DNA from: Haematobia irritans
Taxonomy: Eukaryota > Arthropoda > Insecta > Diptera > Muscidae
NCBI RefSeq assembly: GCF_050003625.1
Contig: NC_134398.1
Coordinates: 197,849,700 to 197,913,699, forward strand
DNA length: 64,000 nucleotides
Direction: 5' to 3'
Both the position numbers and the translations under genes were made by a program. How positions within the stretch are numbered: position 1 is the first letter of the stretch; the number at the start of each line of letters is the position of its first letter. This document shows, piece after piece, positions 1-10,935 of this stretch. The notes under the pieces are model-generated. The model had not been told where the DNA came from. It made no database searches and saw only the letters and a program-made list of their open reading frames with translations.

Positions 1-165
1 AGAAAATTTTGTTAAAATTTTATTTCTATAGAAAATGGTGTCAAAATTTTACTTCTATAGAAAATTTTGTCCGAATTTAATTTTTGTTCAAAATTTTGTC
101 AACATTTTTTTTTTAAGTTTGTCAAAATTATTGAAAAGTTGGTCGAAATTGTATTTCTATTGTAA
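1..165 (+). repeat. 29-bp AT-rich minisatellite array (plus orientation), cut by window start
   Basis: Diverged tandem units of about 29 bp, with the recurring words TTTTGTCAAAATTTTA and TTTCTATAGAAA (the latter a perfect palindrome). It continues off the left edge. Because 29 is not a multiple of 3, reading frames cycle through the three phases and give repetitive pseudo-peptides, so open frames here are not genes. Confidence 0.85.
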
Positions 166-194
166 ATTGATATACCTCTTTTTTCGAGGGGTAT

Positions 195-255
195 ATTTTG
201 TAAAATCTACCAAAATATCAATAATTCTACCAAACTGTAAAAAATCTACCGTGGA
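195..255 (+). repeat. 'Head' segment bordering the minisatellite array
   Basis: Recurring segment built from ATCTACCA and ATTCTACCAA words, at the right end of a plus-oriented array. The same segment, in the matching polarity, borders other arrays at 4370-4445 (plus) and at 7143, 31090 and 59462 (minus). This suggests that head and array together form one mobile unit. Confidence 0.55.
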
Positions 256-574
256 TGCAACACTGTCAGTAACACAATAATGAGCAACGGTACGAGAAAT
301 TGATTCACATTTAAATGCAGGAGGGCTCTAATGGTAGCCTCTTGTGTTTTTCAAGCCAAATATAAAGTAATCACACTTTCGCCTTTGAACTGCATGACGA
401 ATAAAATTTTTTCTAAATGTAAAAAATCGAAATGAGTTTATACGCTTGTAAACAATAAACTGACACTGAACTGACACTGGAATTTTCGTTGGGTTACTTA
501 AAATAGAAAGCCGACACCATGTACTGAACCTTAGGCGTAAGGTGAACCTAAGCCTTCAAAACGCTCAAGAAATC
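256..574. other. No gene or clear repeat seen
   Basis: AT-rich sequence without a convincing reading frame, RNA gene or terminal repeat. Confidence 0.4.
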
Positions 575-742
575 AAATCTGGGTATCGGTCTATATAACG
601 GCTGCGCTTGGACATATCGTCTCAAAATTTCACTACGGCCAAGAATGCATCCAATTTATAAGGTCTTAAATCAATATTTCTATATGTTACAAACAGAATG
701 ACCAAGTTAATATACCTTCATCAGCATGCTAGGGAGGTGGGT
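575..742 (-). mobile_element. Diverged HINE-A terminal fragment
   Basis: Order of words matches the end of the full HINE-A at 16181-17194: a 'gggtatcggtctatat' block, a 'tcaaaatttcactacgg' block, 'aaggtcttaaatcaatatttc', then 'atgaccaagttaatatacc' and a closing GGTGGGTA. It is degraded and lacks the hairpin end. Confidence 0.5.
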
Positions 743-2079
743 ACAGAAAAAAAACAATTGGAACTAAAATGAATTTATGGTTCATTTAAGGCATGATGGG
801 GGCACTCTCAACAATGAACAACGAAAGTAAAGTTGAAGTACTGGGTGTTGTGAAAAACTTTCATATTAAAGTTTTAATTGAATAATTTTATCACACTCTT
901 TTTTCTATTCAACTGAAGCTATTGCAATTTCCTTTCCATAGTAGAAAATTAAATTTTTAAAGAGAAATACGATTGAAAATAAAACTACAAAAATTTATAT
1001 GCCCTCAATCATAAACTGTTTATTTAAATTTCCCCCCTCATAAAATAAAAACTTAATTCTAAATTATTTATGATTTCCTTAGTGAGTCATTCAAAAGCGT
1101 TGTTATATAAAATTGGAAATGAAGTGAGTGAACCATCCGTAATATATTACATCTCAACCCCCGTTTTTGTGAAAGTAAACTTTGCCTGAATGTCATGGGT
1201 ATTCGTTCCATTTTCAAAGAAATCAAACAACCTAGAAATTCATTAGCAATAAAATTTTAATTAATTTACGTTTTTCTCTTTATGGTTTTCAATAAATAAT
1301 TACTGGTTATAAATTATTCATAGATTTTTTACACGTTTTTCTATTTGAGTATTTGTGTTTCAATTGTTTTTCTGTAATATGTCATTGTTGTTGTTGTTCT
1401 ATAAATATTGAAATTTTATTTATTTTCCTCACGGGGTCCAGAGTATAGAGTTCTATACCCTACATGAAACATGCGACCTTATGGTTTAAAATGTAATACA
1501 AACAACCCCTAGTTATATGTCTACCTAATCATTTCAAAGTTTATGCAATGTAGAGACTAAAGTGAACCGAAAGGCATGTAGTCTAACAAAATTCTTGGAA
1601 AAGCAGTGATTTATTATACCATTCACCATTATTGTTAAGTTTGTGCACCCAGAATAGGAATACCCATCGGACTTAGATATGTCCGTCAGTCCATCATGTA
1701 TTTTTGTATTCACAACAGCTCGCTATTTATGTATGATCGTCTTCATATTTGGCACATGGTCTTAATTTATCTCGGAGACCATATCTACTAATTTTAGGAA
1801 AATATGTTCAGATTTAGAATACTGCTCACATGTATATCGTTCACTCGGTCTACCAATTTTTTTTTTCTAATTTGATTTAAATTTTTCACAGCAAGAAGAA
1901 AGTTAGCGTGAAGAAGCACGAGTGGCAACCGGACGAACATCATGACTATGATTACGGTTGACAATTGTACCAGAAATAACATCCTAAAATTTTAAGAAAA
2001 ATTTACTAAAATTCTACCAAATTTTAAAAACATTAATTTAAAGTTTTAACCAAATTTTTATTAAATTTTGTATATACAT
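743..2079. other. AT-rich sequence with one very diverged HINE-like trace
   Basis: No coding exon seen. At about 1615-1760 a 'ttattataccattcaccatt' start and 'atgtccgtcagtccatc' (a GTCY-like tract) suggest an old Helentron-associated fragment. The rest is unassigned. Confidence 0.35.
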
Positions 2080-3007
2080 AGAAATTTTATTTTTTTTATT
2101 TCTATTGAAAACTCTTGCAAAATTGCGATCCTATGAAAATTTTTAAAATTTTATTTCTACAAAAAAAAAAATCAAAAATTTTTTACTTATATAGAAAGGT
2201 TTCGCAAAATTTTATTTCTGTAGAAAACTTTGTCAAAAATTTATTTCTATAGAAAAATTTTCCACAATTTTATTTCAATGGAAAAATTAGTAAAATTTTA
2301 TCAATATTTTATTTCTATAGAAAATTTTGTCAAAATTTTAATTTCAAAGAATATGTTGTCAAAATTTTATTTCTTTGGTAAATTTTTCCAACATTTTATT
2401 TCCATAAACATTTTAGTAAAAAAAAAAAACATTATAGACAATTTTGCCAATATTTTATTTCAATTGAAAATTTTGCCAAAATGTTATTTCTACAGAAAAA
2501 TTTGTCAAAATGCTATTTCTATAAGAAATTTGACAAAATTCTATTTCTATAGAAAATTTTGTCAAAATATTTAATTTCATAGAAAATTTTGTCAAAATTT
2601 TATTTCTATAGTAAATTTTTCCAACATTTTATATCCATAGACATTTTTATAGGAAATTTAGTCAAAATTTTATATCTACGAGTATAGAAAATTTTGCTAA
2701 AATGTTATTTCTATAAAAAATTTTGTCAAAATTTTATTTCTAAAGAAAATTTTGTCAAAGTTTTATTTTTTAAGAAATTTGACAAAATTCTATTTCTATA
2801 GAAAATTTTGTAAAAATTTATTCCTTTAGAAAATTTTATTTCTATAGCAAATTTGGTCAAAATTTCATTTCTATGGAGAATTTTGTCAAAATTTCATTTC
2901 TATGGAGAATTTTGTCTAAATTTCATTTCTATGGAGAATTTTGTCAAAATTTTATTTATATGGAAATTTTGGTCAACATTTTATTTCTATAGGAAATTTT
3001 GTCAAAA
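2080..3007 (+). repeat. 29-bp minisatellite array (plus orientation)
   Basis: About 30 diverged units carrying TTTTGTCAAAATTTTA and TTTCTATAGAAA. It ends abruptly at 3007, where the Penelope-like fragment begins, and similar units resume near 3460. The fragment therefore sits within a once longer array. Confidence 0.85.
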
Positions 3008-3450
3008 GAAGAGGAAGCACACTCAAAATAAACCCAGCCAACTGAATTCAAATCGATGATTTGCCAGTGGCATAGGAAAAGAGATATGTTTGTTTTGAAT
3101 TTATTTCGGCATAAGCCGGCTATCAATATAAAACCTTTTTTCGGAGGGTTCAAGTGTGGTTTATTGTTGGGTTTAATGAACTGCCTGAATTTATTCTGAT
3201 AATTGGTTGATAGTTTTGCTGCAAGTAGAATATGCTGATGAGGAATGTGGTAATTCCGAAACGTGCGTCCATCCAACCATCTTGCAGTCTATAGGGCTTT
3301 GCCCAAATAAATTTGACAAACATTCTTTTAATCTGTTGGTTAAGCTACACTTGTAGTTTAGTCAATGTATGATTTTAAGCTGCAATAAAAAACAACAACA
3401 ATGATTAAAGAAAAAACCAACAATAACAAAACAAAATGAATGGAATATTT
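3008..3450 (+). mobile_element. Penelope-like retroelement terminal-repeat fragment (probable)
   Basis: A non-satellite block flanked by minisatellite on both sides. It contains a full hammerhead-ribozyme fold, which is known in the terminal repeats of Penelope-like elements (established for that group). No reverse transcriptase or GIY-YIG domain is present, so this would be a terminal-repeat remnant. The right side is A-rich, with CAACAACAA and a run of AAAC/AACA words. The PLE assignment rests on the ribozyme and is inference; a retrozyme-like element is the alternative. Confidence 0.5.
3219..3287 (+). ncRNA. Hammerhead ribozyme, type I
   Basis: All core elements are present in order. Distal stem I CTGCAAG (3219-3225) pairs with CTTGCAG (3281-3287). 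Proximal stem I ATG (3232-3234) pairs with CAT (3270-3272). The invariant CTGATGA is at 3235-3241. Stem II GGAAT (3242-3246) pairs with ATTCC (3253-3257) around a GTGGTA loop. GAAA follows at 3258-3261. Stem III is a mini-stem ACG/CGT with a 2-nt loop, then the cleavage triplet GTC (3267-3269). Predicted self-cleavage falls between 3269 and 3270. The internal loop in stem I faces the stem II loop, as in natural fast-cleaving forms. The very short stem III is typical of retroelement hammerheads. Confidence 0.85.
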
Positions 3451-3459
3451 CTTTATATA

Positions 3460-4345
3460 AAAAACTTTCGCAAAATTTTATTTCTGTAGAAAATTTGATC
3501 AAAATTTAGTTTCTTTAGAAAATTTTATTTTTAAAGAAAATATTGTCAATATTTTTTTAGAAATACAATATTAACAAAATTTCTTATAGATATAGAATTT
3601 TGTCAAATTTCTTATCGAAATAAAATCTTGACAAAATTTTCTATAGATAAATGGTAGATGTTTTACTATTTGGTAGGTTGGTAGAATTCTTGATGTTTTG
3701 GTGGATTTGCAATTTTTTTTTGTGCAGAAAATGTTCTCAGACCTTTATTTCCATAGAAAATTTTGTTTTTTTTATTTTTATAGAAAATTTTGTCAAAATT
3801 TTATTTCTTTAGAAAATTTTGTCAAAATTTTATTTCTTTAGAAAATTTTGTAAAAATTTTTCTTTCTATAGAAAATTTTGTCAAAATTTTATTTCTTTAG
3901 AAAATTTTGTCAAAATGTTATTTTTATTGAAAATTTTGTCAACAAATCTACCAAGACATCATCAAAAATTGCAATTCTACCAATCTACCTAATAGTGGAA
4001 AATCAACCATTTTTCTATAGAACATTTTATTTTTATAGAAAATTTTGTAAAAATTTTATTTCTATAGAAAATTTTGTCAAAATTTTATTTCTATAGAAAA
4101 TTTTTTCAAATTTTAATAGAAATTTCTTATAGAAATAAATTTCTATAAGAGATTTTGTTAAATTTGTATTTCTAAAAAAATTGCAAATACACCAAAACAT
4201 CAAGAATTCTACCAACCTACCAAATAGTAGAACATCTACCATTTATCTATAGAAAATTTTGTCAAGTTTTTATTTCTATAACAAATTTGACAAAATTCTA
4301 TATCTATAAGAGATTTTGTTAATATTGTATTTCTAAAAAAAAAAT
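3460..4345. repeat. 29-bp minisatellite, mixed orientation, with internal head segments
   Basis: Mostly plus-oriented units. A short inverted stretch at about 3560-3650 leads into a head segment at 3655-3715 (GGTAGA words, minus polarity). Further head-like copies lie at about 3945-4010 and 4190-4245. The mixture suggests several array-bearing units joined or rearranged. Confidence 0.75.
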
Positions 4346-4369
4346 TGCAAATCTACATCAAAATATCAA

Positions 4370-4445
4370 GAATTCTACCAATCTACCAAATAGTAGAAAA
4401 TCTACAATTTTTGCTAGAATTCTACTAACTGTGGCAACCGTGGTT
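4370..4445 (+). repeat. Head segment closing the array, ending at GTGGCAACC
   Basis: ATTCTACCAATCTACCAAAT and TAGTAGAAAATCTAC words, then ACTGTGGCAACC, after which the repeat similarity stops. A GTGGCAACC word also occurs near 1926 and at about 55516, so it may mark the true element end. Confidence 0.5.
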
Positions 4446-5039
4446 CTGATACTAACGGAGAGAATAAAAAGACAAGAGGACGAAAATTTCTCTTTTACAA
4501 AAACAACAGCAGAGAACTGAACTGGGTGACGCCGACGCAAACTGTAGGATATTTGAGGGAAGCGCCCATAAAAACTGTGTGATATTAGAGAAATTTTCCT
4601 CATGACTGCCACCTATTGACGTTTCACAATTTCATCCTCTTGTATTTTTATTCTCTCAGATACCAATATATGTTACAAATGGAAAAGTTAGTATACCCCC
4701 ATTTTATTGTGGAGGGTATACAATTACAGCGCTTTACTTTGTTACATTATATATCAGGCACCCTGTTTCGAACCTAAAATGCTTTTAGATTTCCAATTTC
4801 AGGAAGCTAGGATAAATATTTCTGTGTCTAGATAGCTAAGAATTTAATCGGGATAACGGTCTAGGTGAAGACTATACGAAGACATGGATCGATACATACC
4901 AAATTAGACACACCTATTTGTGGACGTAAGATCCCACTTGAATTACAATTTCAGGCAAATTTGATAGAAATTGCGAAAGACGTTATAGTGTGAAATAGTT
5001 GTCTCGTGGAAAGGTAAAGTCCCATTTTCAGTCAAGTAG
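4446..5039. other. Unassigned sequence with short HINE-like remnant
   Basis: At 4660-4720, 'atatgttacaaatggaaaag' and 'tagtatacccccattttatt', with a GTGGAGGGTATA end, resemble the 5' terminus of HINE-A in reverse. No gene seen. Confidence 0.35.
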
Positions 5040-5330
5040 AAACCACTAATTTACCTCCTTTTCGATCTAGGATGCTTTTGGTATTTAAGTTTATATACAT
5101 TTTGATTTTTTGAGTACTTTCATCGATATTTTGATTTTTTTTTTTTTTTTTGGGTTTGGTCACGAATTAATCTCCTCTTCGCTGTAGGACGCTTATTTAA
5201 AGAAATATGGCTAAAATAAGCTTTTCACATGAAAATTTTTATTTTTTTAGGATTTTCATCGAAATTTTGAGCTTTTAGGGGCGATCACGAACAAAATCTT
5301 CTTAAACTATGGCAAAATTGTCCAAAATGT
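5040..5330 (-). repeat. 125-bp tandem repeat family D, diverged copies
   Basis: Two or more diverged units holding the complements of the family words 'catatctcc', 'gcgtcct' and 'ttaattcgtgacca'. Clearer copies are at 26165-26655, 46500-47055 and 48701-49330. Confidence 0.55.
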
Positions 5331-7142
5331 ATAGTCAATTCAGTTGATCTGACTTAGGGTACCATACAATCGGCTGCATGCGACTTCAGCTTTCATTCAA
5401 AATTATTTTTCTACAAAGCCTAATTGCTTCAATAAAATTTATGCTGGCACATTTTCTCCCCAAACCAGAATTTTCCATTAACATACCACTCCCAACAGAA
5501 ATTCAAGAAATAGGATTCCTAAGTCTAGTGATACCATGACCATAGCATCATTGGCTCATAACGATTCAATTCTATTCCAATGAATATAAACAGAGCAGAA
5601 AACTACCAAGAAAACGCCTAGTATTAGGCAGACTACCACCATCATTGACATCAACATCAATGCTAGCAAAGAGCAAAGGCTGATTCCATCAACTGGTATT
5701 CGTTAGAAGGAGTGCCAAAAGAAAAGTAAAGAAAAAAAAAATTCGAATAAAAAAAAATCCATAGAAAACAATTATTTGTTCTGGCTCATATAGTGCTAAG
5801 GTCACGTATTAATTTACAATGAAAATTAATGAAACTGTTACGAAAATACTAACGTAAAAGAGAGAAAAATCAAAATGAAATGAACAACGGCAACAAGAAC
5901 AGTCATAGTAGAAGCAACAAAACTAAAAGGTCCAATAACAATAATACTTAATGGAAAGTTAATCGAGCAAGAAACTGGTAAATTATGGTGTTATTGATAC
6001 TTGTAAGTTAACCGAGCTGTGGGAAAAATTAACTTTATAAGATCTATGAGTTCAGTGGTATTGTAGTAAAAGCTATAGGGTGAAGAACAACAAAATTTTA
6101 TATAAATTTTAAAGTAAACCTGAAATATCAGGCTGCCACCATACCAAATCTAACGTAATCTGAAGTTCTTTGCAATACATATTAGCCACCCATTATACTC
6201 ATATTATACCATTGGACGTAGTTCCTTACTGATTTGCTTTAAATTTTACGCGGAGTTTAGAATGATAAAATATGAAAAAGTGAAATTTGCTTCCCATTAT
6301 CAAGCACGAAAAACCTAAATTTAAAATTGTATTGCGTCTTAAATGTATTCTGAGCGTAATTCCTCGTTTCTTTGGCTGGGGATCAATACCAAAATAAACT
6401 ATATATTTTGCCCTTTGTGATAATGTATTTAAAAAAGATATTTAAGTAGTAAATATGGTAATGGCTACGACCATTAGCTTTGTGTTTTCCACAATGTGAA
6501 AGGACTCAAAATTTATGTTTTGACTGTCATCAATCTCAATTTATAATTGGCCGGTCAGAGTTCGTTATCAGAGCAAATTTACGTTTCATTTCATTCGACA
6601 AAGCAAATAGCCTTTTGCCCCCTTCTCCTCATTCATTGTTTGGTTCAAAGCATACAAGTTTACTCAAGAACTACTAACCAATTCATACAAAAGTGTCCAA
6701 CTCAAGTGGCAACAGTTTATGGTATTAAGAGTTTATTTGTTTTGTCTTTGCTGTTGTTATCGTTTTTGTTGTGGTCCTTTGACTCAGTGAGAGTGCTTTT
6801 ATACAATTGTTTATTGGGTTGCTCGTAAAAGAAGAGGCCATTCGTAACAATACAGAAGGCAAAAACAAAGAAGTTTTCAAAAGGAAATTCTGATTATGCA
6901 TTTGAAAGAGAAAACGAACAAAAATTATTTTTTTATTAAATACAAACATGTGTAGAATTATTTTATTTATTCCACAGAACACAAATTCTAGACATGGAAA
7001 ATATGATTGATGTTGTAATACATATATTATTATTGCCATATAGAATAACTCTTTGATGTTTTACATCGAGAAATGGAGGAAACTGTAATCAGAGCTTCTA
7101 TATAAGGGTCAGTACCACGGTAAGGGTCAATACCACGGTAAA
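5331..7142. other. Mostly unique AT-rich sequence, no gene seen
   Basis: Short open frames only, without recognisable domains. It contains a SINE 3' tail at 6111-6160. At 7100-7140 a 19-bp direct duplication carries TACCACGGTAA twice. Confidence 0.35.
6111..6160 (+). mobile_element. SINE 3'-tail remnant
   Basis: Matches the last 50 bases of the full SINE at 15773-16117: 'aagtaaacctgaaatatc' followed by AGGCTGCCACC. The head is missing. Confidence 0.5.
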
Positions 7143-7219
7143 TTACTTTCCTGTTTGGTAGAATTGCTTATGTTGCATATTGTAGATTTTGCAAAAGATT
7201 CCTCTACAAATAAGAAGTA
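7143..7219 (-). repeat. Head segment of an array-bearing unit
   Basis: TTTGGTAGAATTGC, then TGTAGATTTTGCAAA and 'cctctacaaataagaag', followed directly by minus-oriented 29-bp units. Polarity agrees with the other heads. Confidence 0.55.
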
Positions 7220-8750
7220 CTTCAAAAATTTTTTACAGAAATAAAATTTTAACAAAATTGCCAATAGAAATAACATTTTGACACAGTTTTCCATAGGAAT
7301 ATATTTTTGACAAAATTTTCTATAGAAAAAAATGTTGACAAAATTTTCTGTGGAAATAAAATTTTGACAAAATTTTCTACAGAAATAAAATCTTGAAAAA
7401 ATTTTCTAAATAAATTAAATTTTGACAAAAATTTCTATGGAAATAAAATTTTGACAAAATTTTCTATAGATATAAAATTTTGACAAAATTTTTTGTGGAA
7501 ATAAAATTTTAACAATATTTTCTGTAGAAATAAAATTTTGACAATATTTTCTGTAAAACTAAAATTTTAACAAAAAAATTTTCTATAAATATGAAATTTT
7601 GACAAAATTTTCTATAAATATAAAATTTAAAAACAAAAAAAAAAAAACAAAAATCTATAGAAAAAAATGTTGACATAATTTTCTACAGAAATAGAATTTT
7701 GACACAATTTTCTATAGGAATAAATTTTTGACAAAATTTTCTATAGAAATAAAATTTTGACAAAATTTTCTATAGAAATAAAATTTTGACAAAATTTTCT
7801 ATAGAAATAAAATTTTGACAAAATTTTCTATAGAAATAAAATTTTGACAAAATTTTCTATAGATATAAAATTTAAAAACAATTCTATAGAAACAAAATTG
7901 TGACAAATTAAAAGAAAAATTAACAAAATTTTTTACAGAAATAAAATATTGACAAAATTTTCTCTAAAAATAGAATGTTGACCAAATTTTTCTATAGAAA
8001 TAAAATTTTGACAAAATTTTCTATAGAAATAATATTTTTACAAAATTTTTTATAGAAATAAAATGTTGACCAAAATTTTCTATAGAAATAAAATGTTGAC
8101 CAAATTTTTCTAAAGAAATAAAATTTTGACAAAATTTTCTATAGAAATAAAATTTTGACAAAATTTTCTATAGATATAAAATTTAAAAACAATTCTATAG
8201 AAACAAAATTATGACATAATTTTCTATAGGAATAAATTTTTGACAAAATTTTCTATAGAAATAAAATTTTGACAAATTTTTCTATAAAAACAAAATTGTG
8301 ACAAATTAAAAAAAATTAACAAAACTTTTTACAGAATTAAAATGTTGACAAAATTTTTCTATAGAAATAAAATTTTGACAAAATTTTCTATAGAAATAAA
8401 ATTTTGACAAAATTTTCTATAGATATAAAATTTAAAAACAATTCTATAGAAACAAAATTATGACATAATTTTCTATAGGAATAAATTTTTGACAAAATTT
8501 TCTATAGAAATAAAATTTTGACAAATTTTTCTATAAAAACAAAATTGTGACAAATTAAAAAAAATTAACAAAACTTTTTACAGAATTAAAATGTTGACAA
8601 AATTTTTCTATAGAAATAAAATTTTGACAAAATTTTCTATAGAAATAAAATTTTGACAAAATTTTCTAAAGAAATAAAAAAAACTATAGAAATAAAATTT
8701 TTAAAAAAAATTTCTGTAAAAATAAAATTTTGACAAAATTTTCTATAAAA
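7220..8750 (-). repeat. 29-bp minisatellite array (minus orientation), with a duplicated sub-block
   Basis: About 50 units of TTGACAAAATTTTC plus TATAGAAATAAAATT. A block of about 250 bp with a distinctive 'atttaaaaacaattctatag' variant recurs near 7868, 8168 and 8428. The array therefore also grew by segmental duplication of multi-unit blocks. A HINE-B follows at 8751, and minisatellite resumes at 10253. Confidence 0.85.
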
Positions 8751-10252
8751 ACAAGTAACGAAAGTGTAAGGTCGGGCGGGACCGACTATATTATACTCTG
8801 CACCACTTTGTAAATCCACATTTTCGATACTATATCAAATCCGTCAAATGTGTTGGGTACGGCCAAGTGTTATGTTTGTGCATTTTGCAAATCAGGATAA
8901 AACTCTGGCTTCTGGGTCCATACAAGTGCATATCGGGCGAAAGATATATATGGGAGCTATATCTAAATCTAAACCGATTTCTTATCTAAATCTAAACCGA
9001 TTTCTTTCAAAATCAATAGGGTTCTATTCTGCCCAAAACAGGAACTTGTGCCAAATGTGAAGGCTATTGGACTTAAACTGCGACCTAGACTTTGATCACC
9101 AAAATGTGTTCACAGACAGACGGACGGACAGACGGACATGGCTAGATCGACTCAGGGACCTACCCTGAGCATTATTTCCAAGGACATCATGTGTCTATCT
9201 CGTATCCTTCTGCGGGTTGCAAACATATGCACGAGCTTATAATACCCTGTTATACAGTGTGGCGCAGGTTATAAATATGGGAAACATTTTAATCTGAACC
9301 AATTTTTGGCAACTTCGCAAAATGTATTTATGATTTATCGGTCGATAGATATGTATTCGAAATAAAGGAAAATTTAAGTCATTTTCACAAATTTTTGACT
9401 TAGCAGTGCGATTTTATACGAAAAATGTGGGTATTTTGGTCATTTTTGCCCAAATCGGAAATACATATATATGGATATAGCTAAATCTGAACCGATTTCA
9501 ACCAAATTTGACATGCATAGTTAGTATTTTAATTCTACTCCCTGTGCAAAATTTCACATAAATCGGACTACAACTTTGACCTCTGTGGTCATATGACGGA
9601 AAATCGGGCGAAAGATATATATGGGAGCTACATCTAAATCTGAACCGCTTTCAACAAAATTTAGCACACTTGACTACACTACTAATTGTAGTCCAAGTGC
9701 AAAATTTCAACCAAATTGGGCTAAAACTCTGGCTTCTGGGGCCATATAAGTCTATATCGGGTGAAAGATGTATATGAGAGCTATATCTCAATCTGAACCG
9801 AATTCAATCAAATTTTGCACACTTGACTATACAACTAAGTGTTATTTTTGTGCAAAATTTCAAGCAAATCAGGGTAAAACTCTGGCTTCTGTGTACATAT
9901 AAGTGCATATCGGGCGAAAGATATATATGGGAGCTATATCTAAATCTAAACCGATTTCTTCCAAAATCAACAGGCTTCTATTCTGACCCAAAACAGGAAC
10001 TTGTGCCAAATTTGAAGGCGATTGGACTTAAACTGCGACCTAGACTTTGATCCCAAAAATGTGTTCACAGACACACGGACGGACGGACAGACGGACGGAC
10101 AGACGGATATGGCTAGATCGACTCAGGGACCCACCCTGAGCATTATTGCCAAAGACACCATGTGTCTATCACGTCTCCTTCTGCGTGTTGCAAACATATG
10201 CACTAACTTACTGTTAACACTGTTCCACAGTGTGGCACAGGGTATAATAAAA
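8751..10252 (-). mobile_element. HINE-B: two partial copies fused
   Basis: Begins with the terminal ACAAGTAA and a hairpin around GTCGGGCGGGACCGAC. Internal units carry 'atatatgggagctatatcta' and 'aaatctgaaccgattt'. The GACGGACAG tract (9114-9140 and 10072-10110) and the TATACCC-type end both occur twice (ends near 9276 and at 10252). The first copy is strongly internally deleted and the second lacks the hairpin, suggesting unequal recombination or end-to-end insertion. No coding capacity. It lies inside a minisatellite array without an obvious TSD, as expected for Helentron-type insertion. Confidence 0.6.
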
Positions 10253-10835
10253 TTTTGATAAAATTTTCTATGGAAACACAATTTTGACACAATTTTGTAT
10301 AGGAATAAATTTTTGACAAAGTTTCAATAGAAATAAAATTTTGACAACATTTTCTATAGAAATAAAATTTTGGCAAAATTTTCTATAGAATCAAAATTTG
10401 ACAAAATTTTCTATAGAAATAAAATTTGACAAAATTTTCTACAGAAATAAAATCTTTACAAAATGTTCTATATAACTTAAATTTTGATAAAATCTTCTAT
10501 AGAAAAAAAAAAACTGTAGAAATAAAATGTTGACACATTTTTCTATAAAAATAAAATTTTGACAAAATTTTCTATAGAAATACAATTTTGACACAGTTTT
10601 CTAAAGGAATATATTTTTGACAAAATTTCCTATAGAAATAAAATTTTGACAACATTTTCAATAGATATAAAATTTTGACAAAACTTTCTATAGATATAAA
10701 ATTTTGACAAAATTTTCTATAGATATAAAATTTTGACAAAATTTTCTATAGATATAAAATTTTGACAAAATTTTCTATAGAAATAAAATTTTGACACAAT
10801 TTTCTATAGAAACAAAATTTAAAAAAAAAAATAAA
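10253..10835 (-). repeat. 29-bp minisatellite array (minus orientation), continuation
   Basis: Same orientation and unit as 7220-8750, so the two are halves of one array split by HINE-B. Confidence 0.85.
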
Positions 10836-10865
10836 ATAAAAATTATTATTATCCCGACATTGAAT

Positions 10866-10920
10866 TTATGGCAGTCCGTTATTTTAAGCTCACTTTGACT
10901 ATTTAGTCATCTGTGGTACT
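10866..10920 (-). mobile_element. SINE 3'-tail remnant
   Basis: 'ggcagtccgttattttaagc' then TCACTTTGACTATTTAGTC is the complement of the SINE tail (TGAATGATCTAAGTGAGCCT and GGGCTGCC). Confidence 0.5.
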
Positions 10921-10935
10921 ACATGTAGTGTTCTC

